Numbered from the stretch's first letter, positions 1-9,422 are shown. The stretch is DNA of 64,000 nt from AP-15 sp963775875 (GCA_963775875.1 CAVZKP010000045.1:158645-222644); one strand, 5' to 3'. Numbers and translations are program-made. The notes: generated from the letters alone by a model not told the origin.

Positions 1-19
1 CATGGTCTGCGGCGGCCAT
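1..19 (-). CDS. start of a leftward gene cut by the window edge
   Basis: On the minus strand an ATG at 19-17 opens a frame (M-A-A-A-D-H) that runs off the left edge. It is preceded by a good Shine-Dalgarno, AGGAGA, about six bases upstream. Behind it lies a perfect FNR/FixK-type box (86-99). The product cannot be identified from six codons. The ribosome site and operator together make a real start likely. Confidence 0.5.
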
Positions 20-85
20 AAGAGGTCTCCTGCTGCCGTTGGAGCCGTCGCGGACAATGCTGCTACCGGATAGCAGAGCGCCGCG

Positions 86-99
86 TTGATGTAGATCAA
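86..99. promoter_or_regulatory. FNR/FixK/Anr-type operator
   Basis: TTGATGTAGATCAA matches the FNR-family consensus TTGAT-N4-ATCAA at every defined position. Its centre is about 73 bp upstream of the leftward ATG at 19. A class II site (centre near -41.5) would then give a leader of about 30 bases. The regulated gene is inferred to be the leftward one, because no credible rightward gene starts nearby. The site predicts control by an oxygen- or nitrogen-oxide-responsive CRP/FNR protein. Confidence 0.65.
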
Positions 100-521
100 A
101 CCGCCGGCCGCTCGACCGCGCGATTGGATCCGGTGCGCAGCTGCTCGCAACCCCATCAGCGCAGCCGGAAGGGGTGTGCCGTGACGCACAGCGATATCGC
201 ACCGCTAGTAATGCCAGCCTGGGGCAAGGCACCGGTCCGGTCCGAACCGGGCAGCCGGCCTATGTCGAATTGCTATCGCCGTGCAACAACGCCGGCCCGG
301 CGGACGAGCACATCCAAGTGGCTGACAGCATCAACGAGATCACTGGCCCGGCGCTGACAACCGAACGGATGACGCTCGAGGAGAACAGAAAACCGCAACC
401 GACCGGCGCAACCGAGACGCTCGAAGCAGACGCTGTCGTGTTGAGCTCTGTGACAATGGCGGTCCTCGGCGAGCCTCCAGCGCGTGATAGGCGACTGCCG
501 CATCGACCATTGAATTGCCTG
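100..521. other. stretch without a recognisable gene
   Basis: This lies between the FNR box and the 3' end of uvrA. Short frames exist on both strands, but they are Arg/Ser/Pro-rich, lack convincing ribosome sites or run into uvrA antisense. I see no RNA gene, repeat or terminator here. Confidence 0.5.
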
Positions 522-3376
522 TCAACCCGCTTTGCGGCGTCGGGTCGGGCGGCGGGCGAGGTAGGGGCGCAGGTAATCGCCGGTGTAGCTGGCGCTGCTG
601 GCGGCGATGTCTTCCGGGGTGCCAGTGGCGACGATGTGGCCGCCGGCGTCGCCGCCCTCGGGGCCGAGGTCGATGACCCAGTCGGCGGTCTTGACGACTT
701 CGAGATTGTGCTCGATGACCAGGACCGTGTTGCCGGTCTCGACCAGCGCGTGCAGCACTTCGAGGAGCTTGCGTACGTCGTCGAAATGCAATCCGGTGGT
801 CGGCTCGTCAAGGATGTAGAGGGTGCGACCGGTGGCCCGCCTTGACAATTCCTTGGCGAGCTTGACGCGCTGCGCCTCGCCGCCGGACAAGGGTCGTCGC
901 CGGCTGACCGACATGGATGTAGCCGAGCCCGACCTGCTGCAAGGTCAGCAATTTGTCGCGGATCGACGGCACCGCGCGGAAAAAATCGACCCCCTCGTCG
1001 ACGGTCATGTCGAGCACGTCGGCGATGCTCTTGCCGCGGAACAATACTTCGAGGGTCTCGCGATTGTAGCGCCGGCCCTTGCACACGTCGCACTGGACAT
1101 AGACGTCGGGCAGAAAGTGCATCTCGATCTTGATGACACCATCACCCTGGCAAGCCTCGCAGCGCCCGCCCTTGACGTTGAACGAGAAACGGCCCGGCAG
1201 ATAGCCGCGCGACTTGGCTTCGGGCAATCCGGCAAACCAGTCACGGATCGGGGTGAAGCAGCCGGTATAGGTCGCCGGGTTCGAGCGCGGGGTGCGGCCG
1301 ATCGGGGATTGGTCAATGTCGACGATCTTGTCGAGAAACTCGACCCCCTCGAGCCGCTCGTGCGGGGCCGGCGGCTCGCGCGCGTTGTTGAGCCTTTTGG
1401 CCAATGCCTTGTACAGGGTCTCGATGATCAGGGTCGATTTGCCGCCGCCCGAGACGCCGGTGACGACGCAGAAGGTGCCGAGCGGGATCTCGGCGGTGAT
1501 GCCTTTCAAATTGTTGCCGGTCGCCTCGACGATGCGCAGGATCTGCCCCGGGTGGCCGGTGCGGCGCACCGCCGGCAGCGGGATCTGGCGCAGGCCGACG
1601 AGGTACTGGCCGGTGACGCTGTCGGGGTTGGCCATGATCGCGTCGGGCGTGCCCTCGGCGACGACATGGCCGCCATGGATTCCGGCGCCCGGCCCCATAT
1701 CGACGACCCAATCGGCGGTACGGATCGCCTCCTCATCGTGCTCGACGACGATGACCGTGTTGCCGAGATCTCTCAGCCGCTTCAATGTCGCGAGCAGCCG
1801 GCCGTTGTCGCGCTGGTGCAAGCCGATCGACGGCTCGTCGAGGACATAGAGCACCCCGGTCAACCCGGAGCCGATCTGCGAGGCGAGACGGATGCGCTGG
1901 CTCTCGCCGCCGGATAGCGTTCCCGAGGCTCGCGACAAGGTCAGATATTCCAGGCCGACATTCTGCAAGAAGCCGAGCCGTTCGTTGATTTCCTTCAGGA
2001 TCCGCTGGGCGATTTCGCGCTGGCTCGGGGTCAGCTGCTCGGCGATGGCGGAGAACCATTGCAGTGCCTCGGCGATCGAGAGCCGCGCGATCTCGCTGAT
2101 GTTGCGTGCCGCCGATCTTGACCGCCAATGCCTCGGGCTTCAGCCGGTCGCCCTGGCAGACCTCGCAGGTCCGCGCACTCTGGTAGCGGCCGAGTTCCTC
2201 CTTGACCCAGGCGCTGTCGGTCTCGCGAAAGCGCCGCTCCATATTTGGCAACACACCCTCGAATGGCCGCTCGGTCGTGTATTTGCGCAGCCCGTCATCA
2301 TAGGTCATCTGGATCGGCGCGCCGTCGGAGCCCGAGAGGATGGTCCGCCGCATCTTTTCCGGCAGGTCGTGCCACGGCGTGTGCATGCTCTGTTTGAAAT
2401 GCCGGGCGATGCTCTCGAGCGTCTGCGTGTAGTATTGCGATGATGAATGCGACCACGGGCTGACCGCACCCTCGGCGAGGCTCTTACGCTCGTCATGGAC
2501 AATCAGGCCGGGGTCGAAATAGAGCTTGGTGCCGAGCCCGTCGCAGGCGGGGCAGGCGCCGAACGGGTTGTTGAACGAGAACAGCCGTGGCTCGATCTCG
2601 GGGATGGTGAAGCCCGAGACCGGGCAGGCGAATTTCGCCGAGAAGATCGTCTCCTCGCCGGAATCGGCGTTTTCGGCGATCGCGATGCCGTCGGCCAGGT
2701 CGAGTGCGGTCTCGAACGAATCGGCGAGCCGGTTGCCGAGATCGGCGGCGACGACGATGCGGTCGACGACCACTGCGATATCGTGCTTCAAATTCTTGTT
2801 GAGCGGCCGAACCTCGTCGAGCTCGACCATCTTGCCGTCGATCTTGACCCGCTGAAAGCCCCGCTTGCGCAGGTCGATCAACTCCTTGCGGTACTCGCCC
2901 TTGCGCCCGCGGGCGATCGGCGCCAGCAGGTAGAGCCGCGTGCCCTCCGCCATCGCCAATACCCGATCGACCATCTGCGACACGGTCTGGCTGACGATCG
3001 GCAATCCGGTCGCCGGCGAATAGGGGACGCCGACCCGCGCCCAGAGGAGGCGCATGTAATCGTAGATCTCGGTCACGGTGGCGACCGTCGAGCGTGGGTT
3101 GCGCGAGGTCGTCTTCTGCTCGATCGAGATCGCCGGCGACAGCCCCTCGATCGATTCGACCTCGGGCTTCTGCATCAATTCGAGGAATTGCCGCGCATAG
3201 GCTGACAGGCTCTCGACATAGCGGCGCTGGCCCTCGGCATAGACCGTGTCGAAGGCCAAGGACGACTTGCCCGAGCCCGACAGGCCGGTCATCACCACCA
3301 GGCTGTCGCGCGGCAAGTCGACATCGACGTTCTTCAGATTGTGCTCGCGCGCGCCGCGGATCCGGATGTGCTGCAT
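522..3376 (-). CDS. uvrA: UvrABC excision nuclease subunit UvrA (two frameshifts)
   Basis: UvrA is the DNA-damage recognition ATPase of nucleotide excision repair. The start fits the family (M-Q-H-I-R-I-R-G-A-R-E-H-N-L). Both ABC modules are present: Walker A GLSGSGKSS near residue 30 and GVSGGGKST in the second half, signatures LSGGESQR and LSGGEAQR, and zinc-type CxxC pairs (CPACDGLG, CEVCQGD, CEACQGD, CDVCKG). The frame breaks twice. Near 2105-2110 KIGG should continue as R-N-I-S-E-I, and near 888-893 PATTL should continue as SGGEAQR. Each break is repaired by removing one base. The span (2855 nt) is a multiple of three plus two, as two single-base insertions predict. Corrected length is about 950 residues, normal for UvrA. 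Sequencing error is the likeliest cause. Confidence 0.95.
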
Positions 3377-3464
3377 GCCTCGAACTTAGCGCGGCTCGAC
3401 CCGCGGCGCTACGGTACGAGCAGGCCGCGCCGTAAGCCGTCACTCACCATCCCGGTGGACTGGT

Positions 3465-3518
3465 ACCCTCTCCCGCGCTGCGGGAGAAGGTGCCCGGCGC
3501 AGCAAGGCGGGTGAGGGC
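3465..3518. repeat. REP-like intergenic hairpin element
   Basis: Between uvrA and the protease gene lies a near-palindrome, CTCTCCCGC-GCT-GCGGGAGAA, followed by GGTGCCCGGCGCAGC and GCGGGTGAGGGC. It has the layout of the CCCTCTCCC...GGGTGAGGG dispersed elements seen between genes in many GC-rich proteobacteria. It may also fold as a terminator-like hairpin. Copy number cannot be judged from one window. Confidence 0.5.
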
Positions 3519-3543
3519 GGACGGAGCGAAGATGAGAATCGCC

Positions 3544-4575
3544 TTATGCCGCCGGACGGGGCGGGGTTTCGCGCGGGATGACGGCGATTTCGACCTTCTG
3601 CGACAGCCGCAGCGCGGTGACCGGCATCGGCTTGCCGACCCGCTCCTCGGTCATCAGCCGGTGCAATTCGTCGATATCGGCGACCGGGATGCCGTCGAAT
3701 GCGACGATGATGTCGCCGCTCTGCAGCCCGGCGGCGCGCGCCGCCCCGTCTGGCGCGGTCGATTGGATGCGCACCCCGGTTTCGCGCGCCAGCTCGTGAA
3801 AGCGCACGACCCGGCGCGACAACGGCACGTTTTGCCCGGCGACGCCGATATAGCAGCGCCGGACCCGCCCGTCGCGAATCAGCCGCGCGGCGACGAACTC
3901 GACCGTGGCGGCCGAGATCGAAAAGCAGATGCCCTGGGCCATGCCGATGATCGCGGTGTTGATGCCGACGACCTCGCCCGCGGCGGTGACCAATGGCCCG
4001 CCGGAATTGCCCGGGTTCAGCGCCGCGTCGGTCTGGATCACGCTGTCGATCAGCCGGCCCGAACGGGTGCGCAGCGAGCGGCCGAGGGCGCTGACCACGC
4101 CCGCAGTGACCGTGCACTGAAAGCCGAACGGGTTGCCGATCGCGACCACCAGCTGGCCGACCCGCAGCCGCCGCGAATCGCCGAGCCGGGCAAAGGCCGG
4201 CGCCTCGCCGTCGAGCCGCAATACCGCGAGATCGGTGTCGGGGTCGTCGCCGACCAGGCTGGCCGCGAGGCTGCGGCCGTCGGGAAACGCGGCCTCGATC
4301 TTGCGCGCGCCGCTGACTACGTGGCTGTTGGTCAGCACATAGGCGTCGGGGGTGAAGACCACGCCCGAGCCGGCGCCGCCAGCGCCGTCCTTGAGCCCGC
4401 TGACCTGGAGATGCAGGACCGCCGGGCCGACCTTGTCGACAGCGCCGGTGACCGCGCGCGAATAAGCGTCGAGCAGGGCGAAGTCGTCGGCGGCGGAGAT
4501 GCTGGACATGCTCGGCTGAACTTCGCCGGCGTCATCATCGCCAAGGGGATTGTTGATCGGAGATAGAAACGACAT
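3544..4575 (-). CDS. trypsin-like serine protease with PDZ domain (DegP/HtrA family)
   Basis: This is a predicted S1C protease of 343 residues. The triad is visible as TNSHVV (His), DTDLAVLR (Asp) and the nucleophile in LNPGNSGGPL (Ser). A C-terminal PDZ domain follows, with GVRIQSTAPDGAARAAGL then GDIIVAFDGIPV. The start at 4575 was chosen because ACAGGGAA lies eight bases upstream; a longer frame to 4650 would overlap the upstream region of ssb. The N-terminus (M-S-F-L-S-P-I-N-N-P-L) shows no signal peptide or membrane segment. The protein is therefore either cytoplasmic or exported by an unseen route, which is unusual for DegP. It is divergent from ssb. Confidence 0.85.
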   Translation of the reverse strand: MSFLSPINNPLGDDDAGEVQPSMSSISAADDFALLDAYSRAVTGAVDKVGPAVLHLQVSGLKDGAGGAGSGVVFTPDAYVLTNSHVVSGARKIEAAFPDGRSLAASLVGDDPDTDLAVLRLDGEAPAFARLGDSRRLRVGQLVVAIGNPFGFQCTVTAGVVSALGRSLRTRSGRLIDSVIQTDAALNPGNSGGPLVTAAGEVVGINTAIIGMAQGICFSISAATVEFVAARLIRDGRVRRCYIGVAGQNVPLSRRVVRFHELARETGVRIQSTAPDGAARAAGLQSGDIIVAFDGIPVADIDELHRLMTEERVGKPMPVTALRLSQKVEIAVIPRETPPRPAA

Positions 4576-4667
4576 TTGTGGGTTCCCTGTGGATAAGAAT
4601 AAAGTGGGAACATTGGCAGGGTTTGATAAGATGGTGGCCCCGGCGACCATTTGAAGTGGGTGACCCC

Positions 4668-5177
4668 ATGGCAGGCAGCGTCAACAAGGTGATCCTGATC
4701 GGCAACCTCGGGCGCGACCCGGAACTGCGCTCGACCCAGGATGGCACCCGCATCGCCAATCTGGCGGTCGCCACCTCGGAGAGCTGGCGCGACCGGGTGT
4801 CGGGCGAGCGCAAGGAGCGCACCGAATGGCACCGCGTGGTGATCTTCAACGAGCGGCTGGCCGAGATCGCCGAGAAATACCTGAAGAAGGGCGCCAAGGT
4901 TTATATCGAGGGTGCGCTGCAGACCCGTAAATGGACCGACCAGGGCGGCCAGGAGCGCTATTCGACCGAGATCGTCCTGCAACGCTTCCGCGGCGAGCTG
5001 ACCATGCTGGACGGCGCCGGCGGGCGTGGCGGCGGCGCCGGCGGCCCGCCGATGGACGGCGATTTCGACGACGGCTATGCCGACGCGCCCTCCGCCCAGC
5101 GCTCAGCTTCCGGCGCCGCCGGCCGCGCCCCCGCCCGAAAGCCCGTCAACGACCTCGACGACGACATCCCGTTTTGA
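4668..5177 (+). CDS. ssb: single-stranded DNA-binding protein
   Basis: SSB coats single-stranded DNA in replication, recombination and repair. The N-terminal OB fold is clear (VNKVILIGNLGRDPE, then TEWHRVVIFNERLAEIAEKY and KKGAKVYIEGALQTRKW). A Gly/Ala-rich disordered linker follows. The acidic tip D-L-D-D-D-I-P-F is the partner-binding end of bacterial SSB. The length (169 residues) is typical. The ATG at 4668 matches the conserved N-terminus; the longer frame from 4578 adds unrelated residues. Its position between uvrA and gyrA is the usual alphaproteobacterial arrangement. Confidence 0.95.
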   Translation: MAGSVNKVILIGNLGRDPELRSTQDGTRIANLAVATSESWRDRVSGERKERTEWHRVVIFNERLAEIAEKYLKKGAKVYIEGALQTRKWTDQGGQERYSTEIVLQRFRGELTMLDGAGGRGGGAGGPPMDGDFDDGYADAPSAQRSASGAAGRAPARKPVNDLDDDIPF

Positions 5178-5195
5178 GGAAGAGTTATCATTCCA

Positions 5196-5285
5196 TCGTC
5201 ATCACCGGGCTTGTCCCGGTGATCCACGCCTTCCCGGCCTTTCATGGATGGCCGGGTCGAGCCAGGTCGGGCCCGGCCATGACGG
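5196..5285. repeat. double hairpin repeat, alphaproteobacterial intergenic type
   Basis: There are two adjacent stem-loops: ATCACCGGG-CTTGT-CCCGGTGAT at 5201-5223, and ATGGCCGGG (5248-5256) pairing with CCCGGCCAT (5272-5280). The CATCACCGGGCTTGTCCCGG and ATGGCCGGGTC...CCCGGCCATGACG wording is a familiar dispersed repeat between alphaproteobacterial genes. It follows ssb directly, so it may also end that transcript. Confidence 0.6.
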
Positions 5286-5316
5286 AAACGGGGTATTGGA
5301 GCAGAAGGAGACCGTC

Positions 5317-6441
5317 ATGCCCGATGCGAATGCACCACCGTTCCGCGCCGACCATGTCGGGAGTTTGCTGCGGCCGGCGGAGCTGCTGCGGGCGCGGGGG
5401 GAGCATCAGGCGGGGCGGATTTCGGCGGCGGAGTTGAGGCGGGTCGAGGATGCGGCGATCCGCGATGTCGTGCGGATGCAGCGGGAGATCGGGCTCCAGG
5501 GCGTCACCGATGGGGAGTTCCGGCGCGGCTCGTGGCATATGGATTTTCTTTACCGGATCGGCGGGGTCGGCAAGGCCGAGCAGGTTCTGAACATCCGGTT
5601 CCGCAACGAGGGCGGCACCGTCGAGTTCAACCCGGCGGCACACCGGGTCGGCGGCAAGCTGCGGCTCGATGAAACGATATTCGGCGAGGATTTCGCCTAT
5701 CTAAAATCGGTGGCGCCGGCGGGCACGACGGCCAAGCTGACGATCCCGTCGCCGTCGATGCTGCATTACCGCGGCGGGCGGGCGGCGATCGACGCCACAG
5801 TCTATCCCGACATGGAGGAATTCTGGCACGACCTCGCGGCGGTCTACGCGCAGGAGATCAAGGCGTTGCACGGGCTCGGCTGCACCTATCTGCAGCTCGA
5901 CGATACCAGCCTCGCCTATCTGAACGACCCGGCCCAGCGCGCCTATGTCGACTCGATCGGCGGCGATGGCGGCACGCAGCATTTGACCAATATCAAGGTG
6001 ATCAATGCGGCACTCGCCGGCCGGCCGGCCGGCATGAAGGTATGCACCCATATGTGCCGCGGCAATTTCCGCTCGTCGTGGATGGCCGAGGGTGGCTACG
6101 GCCATGTCGCCGAGGCGCTCTTTGGCGAGCTCGCGGTCGACGGCTTCTTTCTCGAATACGACGATTTGCGCTCGGGCGGGTTCGAGCCGCTGCGCTTTGT
6201 GCCGAGAGGAAACCAACGGGTGGTGTTGGGGCTGGTGACCAGCAAGCGCGCGCCGCTCGAAAGCAAGGACGAGTTGAAGCGCCGGATCGACGAGGCGGCG
6301 AAATACCTGCCATTGGAACAGCTCTGCCTCAGCCCGCAATGCGGCTTTTCCTCGACCGTCGACGGCAACGCGCTGACCATCGACGAACAATTCGCCAAAT
6401 TGCGCCTGGTCGTCGAAACCGCCCGCGAGGTGTGGGGCTGA
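5317..6441 (+). CDS. MetE C-terminal-domain-like methyltransferase
   Basis: This 374-residue protein resembles the catalytic C-terminal half of cobalamin-independent methionine synthase (the UROD/MetE-like TIM barrel), without the MetE N-terminal half. It opens with FRADHVGSLLRP. Zinc ligands can be placed at CTHMCRGN (His245, Cys247) and PQCGFSS (Cys342), matching the MetE His-x-Cys...Cys pattern. The start at 5317 has AGAAGGAG six bases upstream. Stand-alone proteins of this kind transfer methyl groups from varied donors, and the true substrate here is unknown. No riboswitch is evident upstream, only the double hairpin repeat. Confidence 0.8.
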   Translation: MPDANAPPFRADHVGSLLRPAELLRARGEHQAGRISAAELRRVEDAAIRDVVRMQREIGLQGVTDGEFRRGSWHMDFLYRIGGVGKAEQVLNIRFRNEGGTVEFNPAAHRVGGKLRLDETIFGEDFAYLKSVAPAGTTAKLTIPSPSMLHYRGGRAAIDATVYPDMEEFWHDLAAVYAQEIKALHGLGCTYLQLDDTSLAYLNDPAQRAYVDSIGGDGGTQHLTNIKVINAALAGRPAGMKVCTHMCRGNFRSSWMAEGGYGHVAEALFGELAVDGFFLEYDDLRSGGFEPLRFVPRGNQRVVLGLVTSKRAPLESKDELKRRIDEAAKYLPLEQLCLSPQCGFSSTVDGNALTIDEQFAKLRLVVETAREVWG

Positions 6442-6511
6442 GACCGGATTTCCCATCTTTGGTTTGCCGACACGACCCTGATAGGTACGCCCGGGCAAGG
6501 GAGGGAGCCGG

Positions 6512-7108
6512 ATGTCGGAGCGGAAAGGCCAGCGGACAAGAGCCAGGAAATCGCATCTTGCCGTAATGCTCGGATCGCTCGCGGCCGGCAGTGCGGCAAC
6601 CGTCACCGCGCTCGATTCGTGGGACAAGGTTCTGGTGGATCTGGGCTTCAAGAAGAGCGAGGCGGTGGTGCTGGCGGAGCAGGGCGAGCAGGGCGATCTG
6701 CTTCGGCAGATGATGCGGATGATCGATCGACGCGTCTTCTGGACAGCGCGGTATAGCGGCGATGTAACGGACGGCTTTCCGCAGGCGGATCAGGACGAAG
6801 CGTGGAAACAATATAACGAAAGTATCATTGCTTGGAATGAAAACTATATGTTGAATACCGTTCTGACGCAGAAATATTTTAGCGCCGAAAGCAAAAAACA
6901 GCTGGTCGACCTCAACTGGCTATTGCATCTGGTGAACACGTGCTTAAATAAGATACATTATCGCGATCTGTACCAGAAGACGGACCCTGCCTGCCATTTT
7001 AATAAAGAGAACGGCGGCAGCCATCAGGATAATATCCGGGTTCTGAACGATGCCCTGAAGCAAGTGAATACAGAGGTTGGCGCGCTCGTCGTTTCGCTGT
7101 CGAACTAG
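6512..7108 (+). CDS. hypothetical protein with N-terminal membrane segment
   Basis: A 198-residue protein of no recognised family. After a basic N-terminus (residues 1-13) comes a hydrophobic stretch (about 15-32, HLAVMLGSLAAGSAATV), then a soluble, probably helical domain rich in Trp, Tyr and Asn. Cys residues occur only near residues 146 and 160. A strong GGGAGG lies just upstream of the ATG. The 3' half is visibly richer in A+T than its neighbours, which suggests foreign origin or relaxed selection. The predicted topology is one membrane anchor with an exported domain. Confidence 0.6.
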   Translation: MSERKGQRTRARKSHLAVMLGSLAAGSAATVTALDSWDKVLVDLGFKKSEAVVLAEQGEQGDLLRQMMRMIDRRVFWTARYSGDVTDGFPQADQDEAWKQYNESIIAWNENYMLNTVLTQKYFSAESKKQLVDLNWLLHLVNTCLNKIHYRDLYQKTDPACHFNKENGGSHQDNIRVLNDALKQVNTEVGALVVSLSN

Positions 7109-7297
7109 GGCGAAATAATCGAGCAACGGAGCGGCGGTCGCCTGGACAACCCCAGGCCGCACGATTTGCGAGTGGCGCTTTGTCGCCGGAATTACGCGCG
7201 GGTATGGGCCATCCCGCGTCCCGCGCCGATCCATCAAGACGTCGCTGCGTCGCTTCAAGCTTTGACAAACCGAGCGCGCCTGGGTAGCTCCTTGACC

Positions 7298-8284
7298 ATG
7301 GAACGGGCGCGGGCACAGGGCGTCTTGGCCCTACCGGCGGCGGCGCAGCGGCCCGATCGCGCGGCCTATGCGGCGATCCTGGCTTTGGGCGTCCTCTTGT
7401 TCTGGCTGTCGAGAAGCCATCCGACACTGATGCCGGTCTGGGCGCCGTGGGACTTCTCGCCGCTCGAATATCTTGCGACGGCTTTCGTGCTGCTGTGGTT
7501 CTGTCGCGGTCTCGCCTCGGCGCCGCCGGCGGAGCGGCCCGCGGTCTGGCGCCGTGCGGCGTTTCTGGCGGGGGTTGGCGTGATCTATGCGGTGCTGCAG
7601 ACGCGGTTTGAATACTGGTCGCAGCATATGTTTTTTCTGAACCGCATCCAGCATGTCGCAATGCACCATCTGGGGCCGTTCCTGATCGGACTGGGCGCCG
7701 CAGGAGGAACGATCAAGCGCGGCATGCCCCCGCGGCTGCGCCTGGCGATCGAAAGCCCGGCGGTCGCCAGCATCCTTCGCGTCTTGCAGCAGCCGATGGT
7801 AGCGGCGTTTCTGTTTGTCGGGCTGTTCTATTTCTGGCTGATCCCGCTGGTGCATTTCCGGGCGATGATCGATGCGCGGCTCTATGCGGTGATGAACTGG
7901 AGCATGGTGCTCGACGGCATTCTGTTCTGGTCGCTGGTGCTCGACCCGCGGCCGAAGCCGCCGGCGCGGGTCTCTTACGGCGCCCGCGTGGCGCTGGCGC
8001 TCGGCGTTATGTTCCCGCAGATCGTGCTGGGTGCGGTGATCACCTTTTCGCAGAGCGACCTCTATCCGTATTACGATTTGTGCGGGCGGCTGTTTCCCTC
8101 GATCAGCGCGCTGAACGATCAGCATATCGGCGGCATCGTGATCTGGATCCCACCGGCGATGATGAGTGCGATCGCCGTGCTGCTGGTAATCAACGCATTC
8201 CGGCTGGATGAGGAAGCAACAAGCACGACCGATGGCGATGGTGCGGCGCTCGCGGCGCGGGCAAAAAGCTGGACAGGGCGCTAG
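7298..8284 (+). CDS. ctaG: CtaG-type cytochrome c oxidase assembly membrane protein
   Basis: This is an integral membrane protein of about 328 residues with at least seven hydrophobic segments. It resembles the caa3-type oxidase assembly factor CtaG (CtaG/YtkA-like family), not Cox11. Supporting signs are the charged His-containing loop (WSQHMFFLNRIQHVAMHHLGP) and the later helices with H-x-R-A-M and QSDLYPYYDLCGR. The start at 7298 was preferred over 7166 because the upstream residues are not family-like. A TTGACA at 7262-7267 followed 17 bases later by TAGCTC could be a promoter and would give an almost leaderless mRNA. The next gene, PCuAC, begins five bases after the stop, so the two are probably co-transcribed for copper loading of a terminal oxidase. 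Confidence 0.75.
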   Translation: MERARAQGVLALPAAAQRPDRAAYAAILALGVLLFWLSRSHPTLMPVWAPWDFSPLEYLATAFVLLWFCRGLASAPPAERPAVWRRAAFLAGVGVIYAVLQTRFEYWSQHMFFLNRIQHVAMHHLGPFLIGLGAAGGTIKRGMPPRLRLAIESPAVASILRVLQQPMVAAFLFVGLFYFWLIPLVHFRAMIDARLYAVMNWSMVLDGILFWSLVLDPRPKPPARVSYGARVALALGVMFPQIVLGAVITFSQSDLYPYYDLCGRLFPSISALNDQHIGGIVIWIPPAMMSAIAVLLVINAFRLDEEATSTTDGDGAALAARAKSWTGR

Positions 8285-8288
8285 GCTG

Positions 8289-8732
8289 GTGCGCGGGAAG
8301 CTGTTGCTTCTGGGCGCGCTGTGCGGCGGGTTCGCTGCCGGCGCGACGGTGTGGGCGGGCGAAACCGGGCTGGCGCTGAGCGATCCGTGGTTCCGCCTGG
8401 TGATGCCGTCACTGCCGGCGGCCGGGTATTTCACCCTGTCGAATACGGGCGCCACGGCGCAGACCGTGATCGGCGCCGCTTCACCGGCTTGCGGCATGCT
8501 TATGCTGCATCGGAGTGTCGAGCAGGGCGGACAGGATCGGATGGTGGAGGTCGCAAGCGTCCCGGTCCCGGCGCAGGGCAAGGTCAGCTTTGCGCCCGGT
8601 GGCTATCATCTGATGTGCATGTCGCCTGCGGCGGCGATGCGGCCCGGGCGATCGGTGCCGGTGACGTTGCGCTTTGCCGGTGGCGGGTCGCTGACCGCGA
8701 GCTTCCCGGTGCGCAACGCGACCGGCAAATAG
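8289..8732 (+). CDS. periplasmic copper chaperone PCu(A)C
   Basis: PCu(A)C delivers Cu(I) in the periplasm to the CuA/CuB sites of cytochrome oxidase. The binding motif H-x10-M-x21-H-x-M is exact: His in MLHRS, Met in DRMVEV, then YHLM. A signal peptide precedes it (RGKLLLLGALCGGFAAGATVWA). I placed the start at the GTG at 8289, which gives 147 residues and a normal signal sequence; a longer ATG frame from 8208 would overlap ctaG by 77 bases. The stop lies eight bases from the end of the convergent SCO gene. Confidence 0.88.
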   Translation: MRGKLLLLGALCGGFAAGATVWAGETGLALSDPWFRLVMPSLPAAGYFTLSNTGATAQTVIGAASPACGMLMLHRSVEQGGQDRMVEVASVPVPAQGKVSFAPGGYHLMCMSPAAAMRPGRSVPVTLRFAGGGSLTASFPVRNATGK

Positions 8733-8740
8733 GCCGCAGA

Positions 8741-9409
8741 TCATAACAGCTGCAGCACCCGGGCAAGCAGGTTGGGCGGACGGGCCTGGTCGGCGAGGCG
8801 CTTCAGATCCGCCGCCGTCCCGGCAATATCAGGCGTCGTCGAGGCGAGCGAGGCAATGATCAGGCGCGCCGCGCCCGAGCCGTCGAAGACATAGATTGCC
8901 GAGCTGTGGGTGACTTCGTAGGGATGATCCTCGGTCGCTGGCGTTACCGAATAGACGACACGATAGCGCCGCGCCAATGCCGCGAGCTGATCCGGCGTAC
9001 CGCGCAGCCCGTCGATCTGCGGCGCGAAATTCTTGACGTAGGCGGCGAGCACGGCGGGCGTATCGCGGTTCGGATCGACGGTAACGAACAGGACGCGGAT
9101 ATGCTGCGCCTGCGGACCGAGGCGGGTCAGAATCTCGGCAATGTTCGACAAGGTGGTGGGGCACGCATCCGGGCAGAAGGTGTAGCCGAAATAGAGCAAT
9201 ACGATCCGCCTGCGATAATCGGCCTCAGTCACCTCCTTGCCGTCGGAGGCTCGAATCATCGTCAAGGAGAGCGCTGGCAGGCTGCCCGACACATCAATCG
9301 AATGCCATTTCGGGCTGTCGCCGCAGCCCGCGAGAAGGACAAGGCAGAGCCCGGCGACGACCCGCCACAGCGCGCGTCGCCGCGTTTCCGGACATGCTCG
9401 GCGACCCAC
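8741..9409 (-). CDS. SCO1/SenC copper-binding lipoprotein
   Basis: SCO proteins are thioredoxin-fold copper chaperones or thiol reductases for CuA assembly. The copper site is present: CxxxC in GYTFCPDACPTT and a downstream His in EVTHSSAIYVFD. The N-terminus reads as a lipoprotein signal with a lipobox (LVLLAGC). I chose the GTG at 9409 (222 residues). An ATG at 9457 would overlap the upstream small gene and lengthen the signal region. It faces the PCu(A)C gene, so the three copper proteins form one functional group on both strands. Confidence 0.85.
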   Translation of the reverse strand: MGRRACPETRRRALWRVVAGLCLVLLAGCGDSPKWHSIDVSGSLPALSLTMIRASDGKEVTEADYRRRIVLLYFGYTFCPDACPTTLSNIAEILTRLGPQAQHIRVLFVTVDPNRDTPAVLAAYVKNFAPQIDGLRGTPDQLAALARRYRVVYSVTPATEDHPYEVTHSSAIYVFDGSGAARLIIASLASTTPDIAGTAADLKRLADQARPPNLLARVLQLL

Positions 9410-9422
9410 CGCAGCGGGCGTT

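Noticed and set aside
124..357. 77-residue rightward frame near the left edge
   Set aside because: Ser/Arg/Pro-rich, no ribosome site and no family.
823..1917. 364-residue open frame opposite uvrA
   Set aside because: Antisense to strongly conserved UvrA sequence; Asp/Arg-rich shadow with no motifs.
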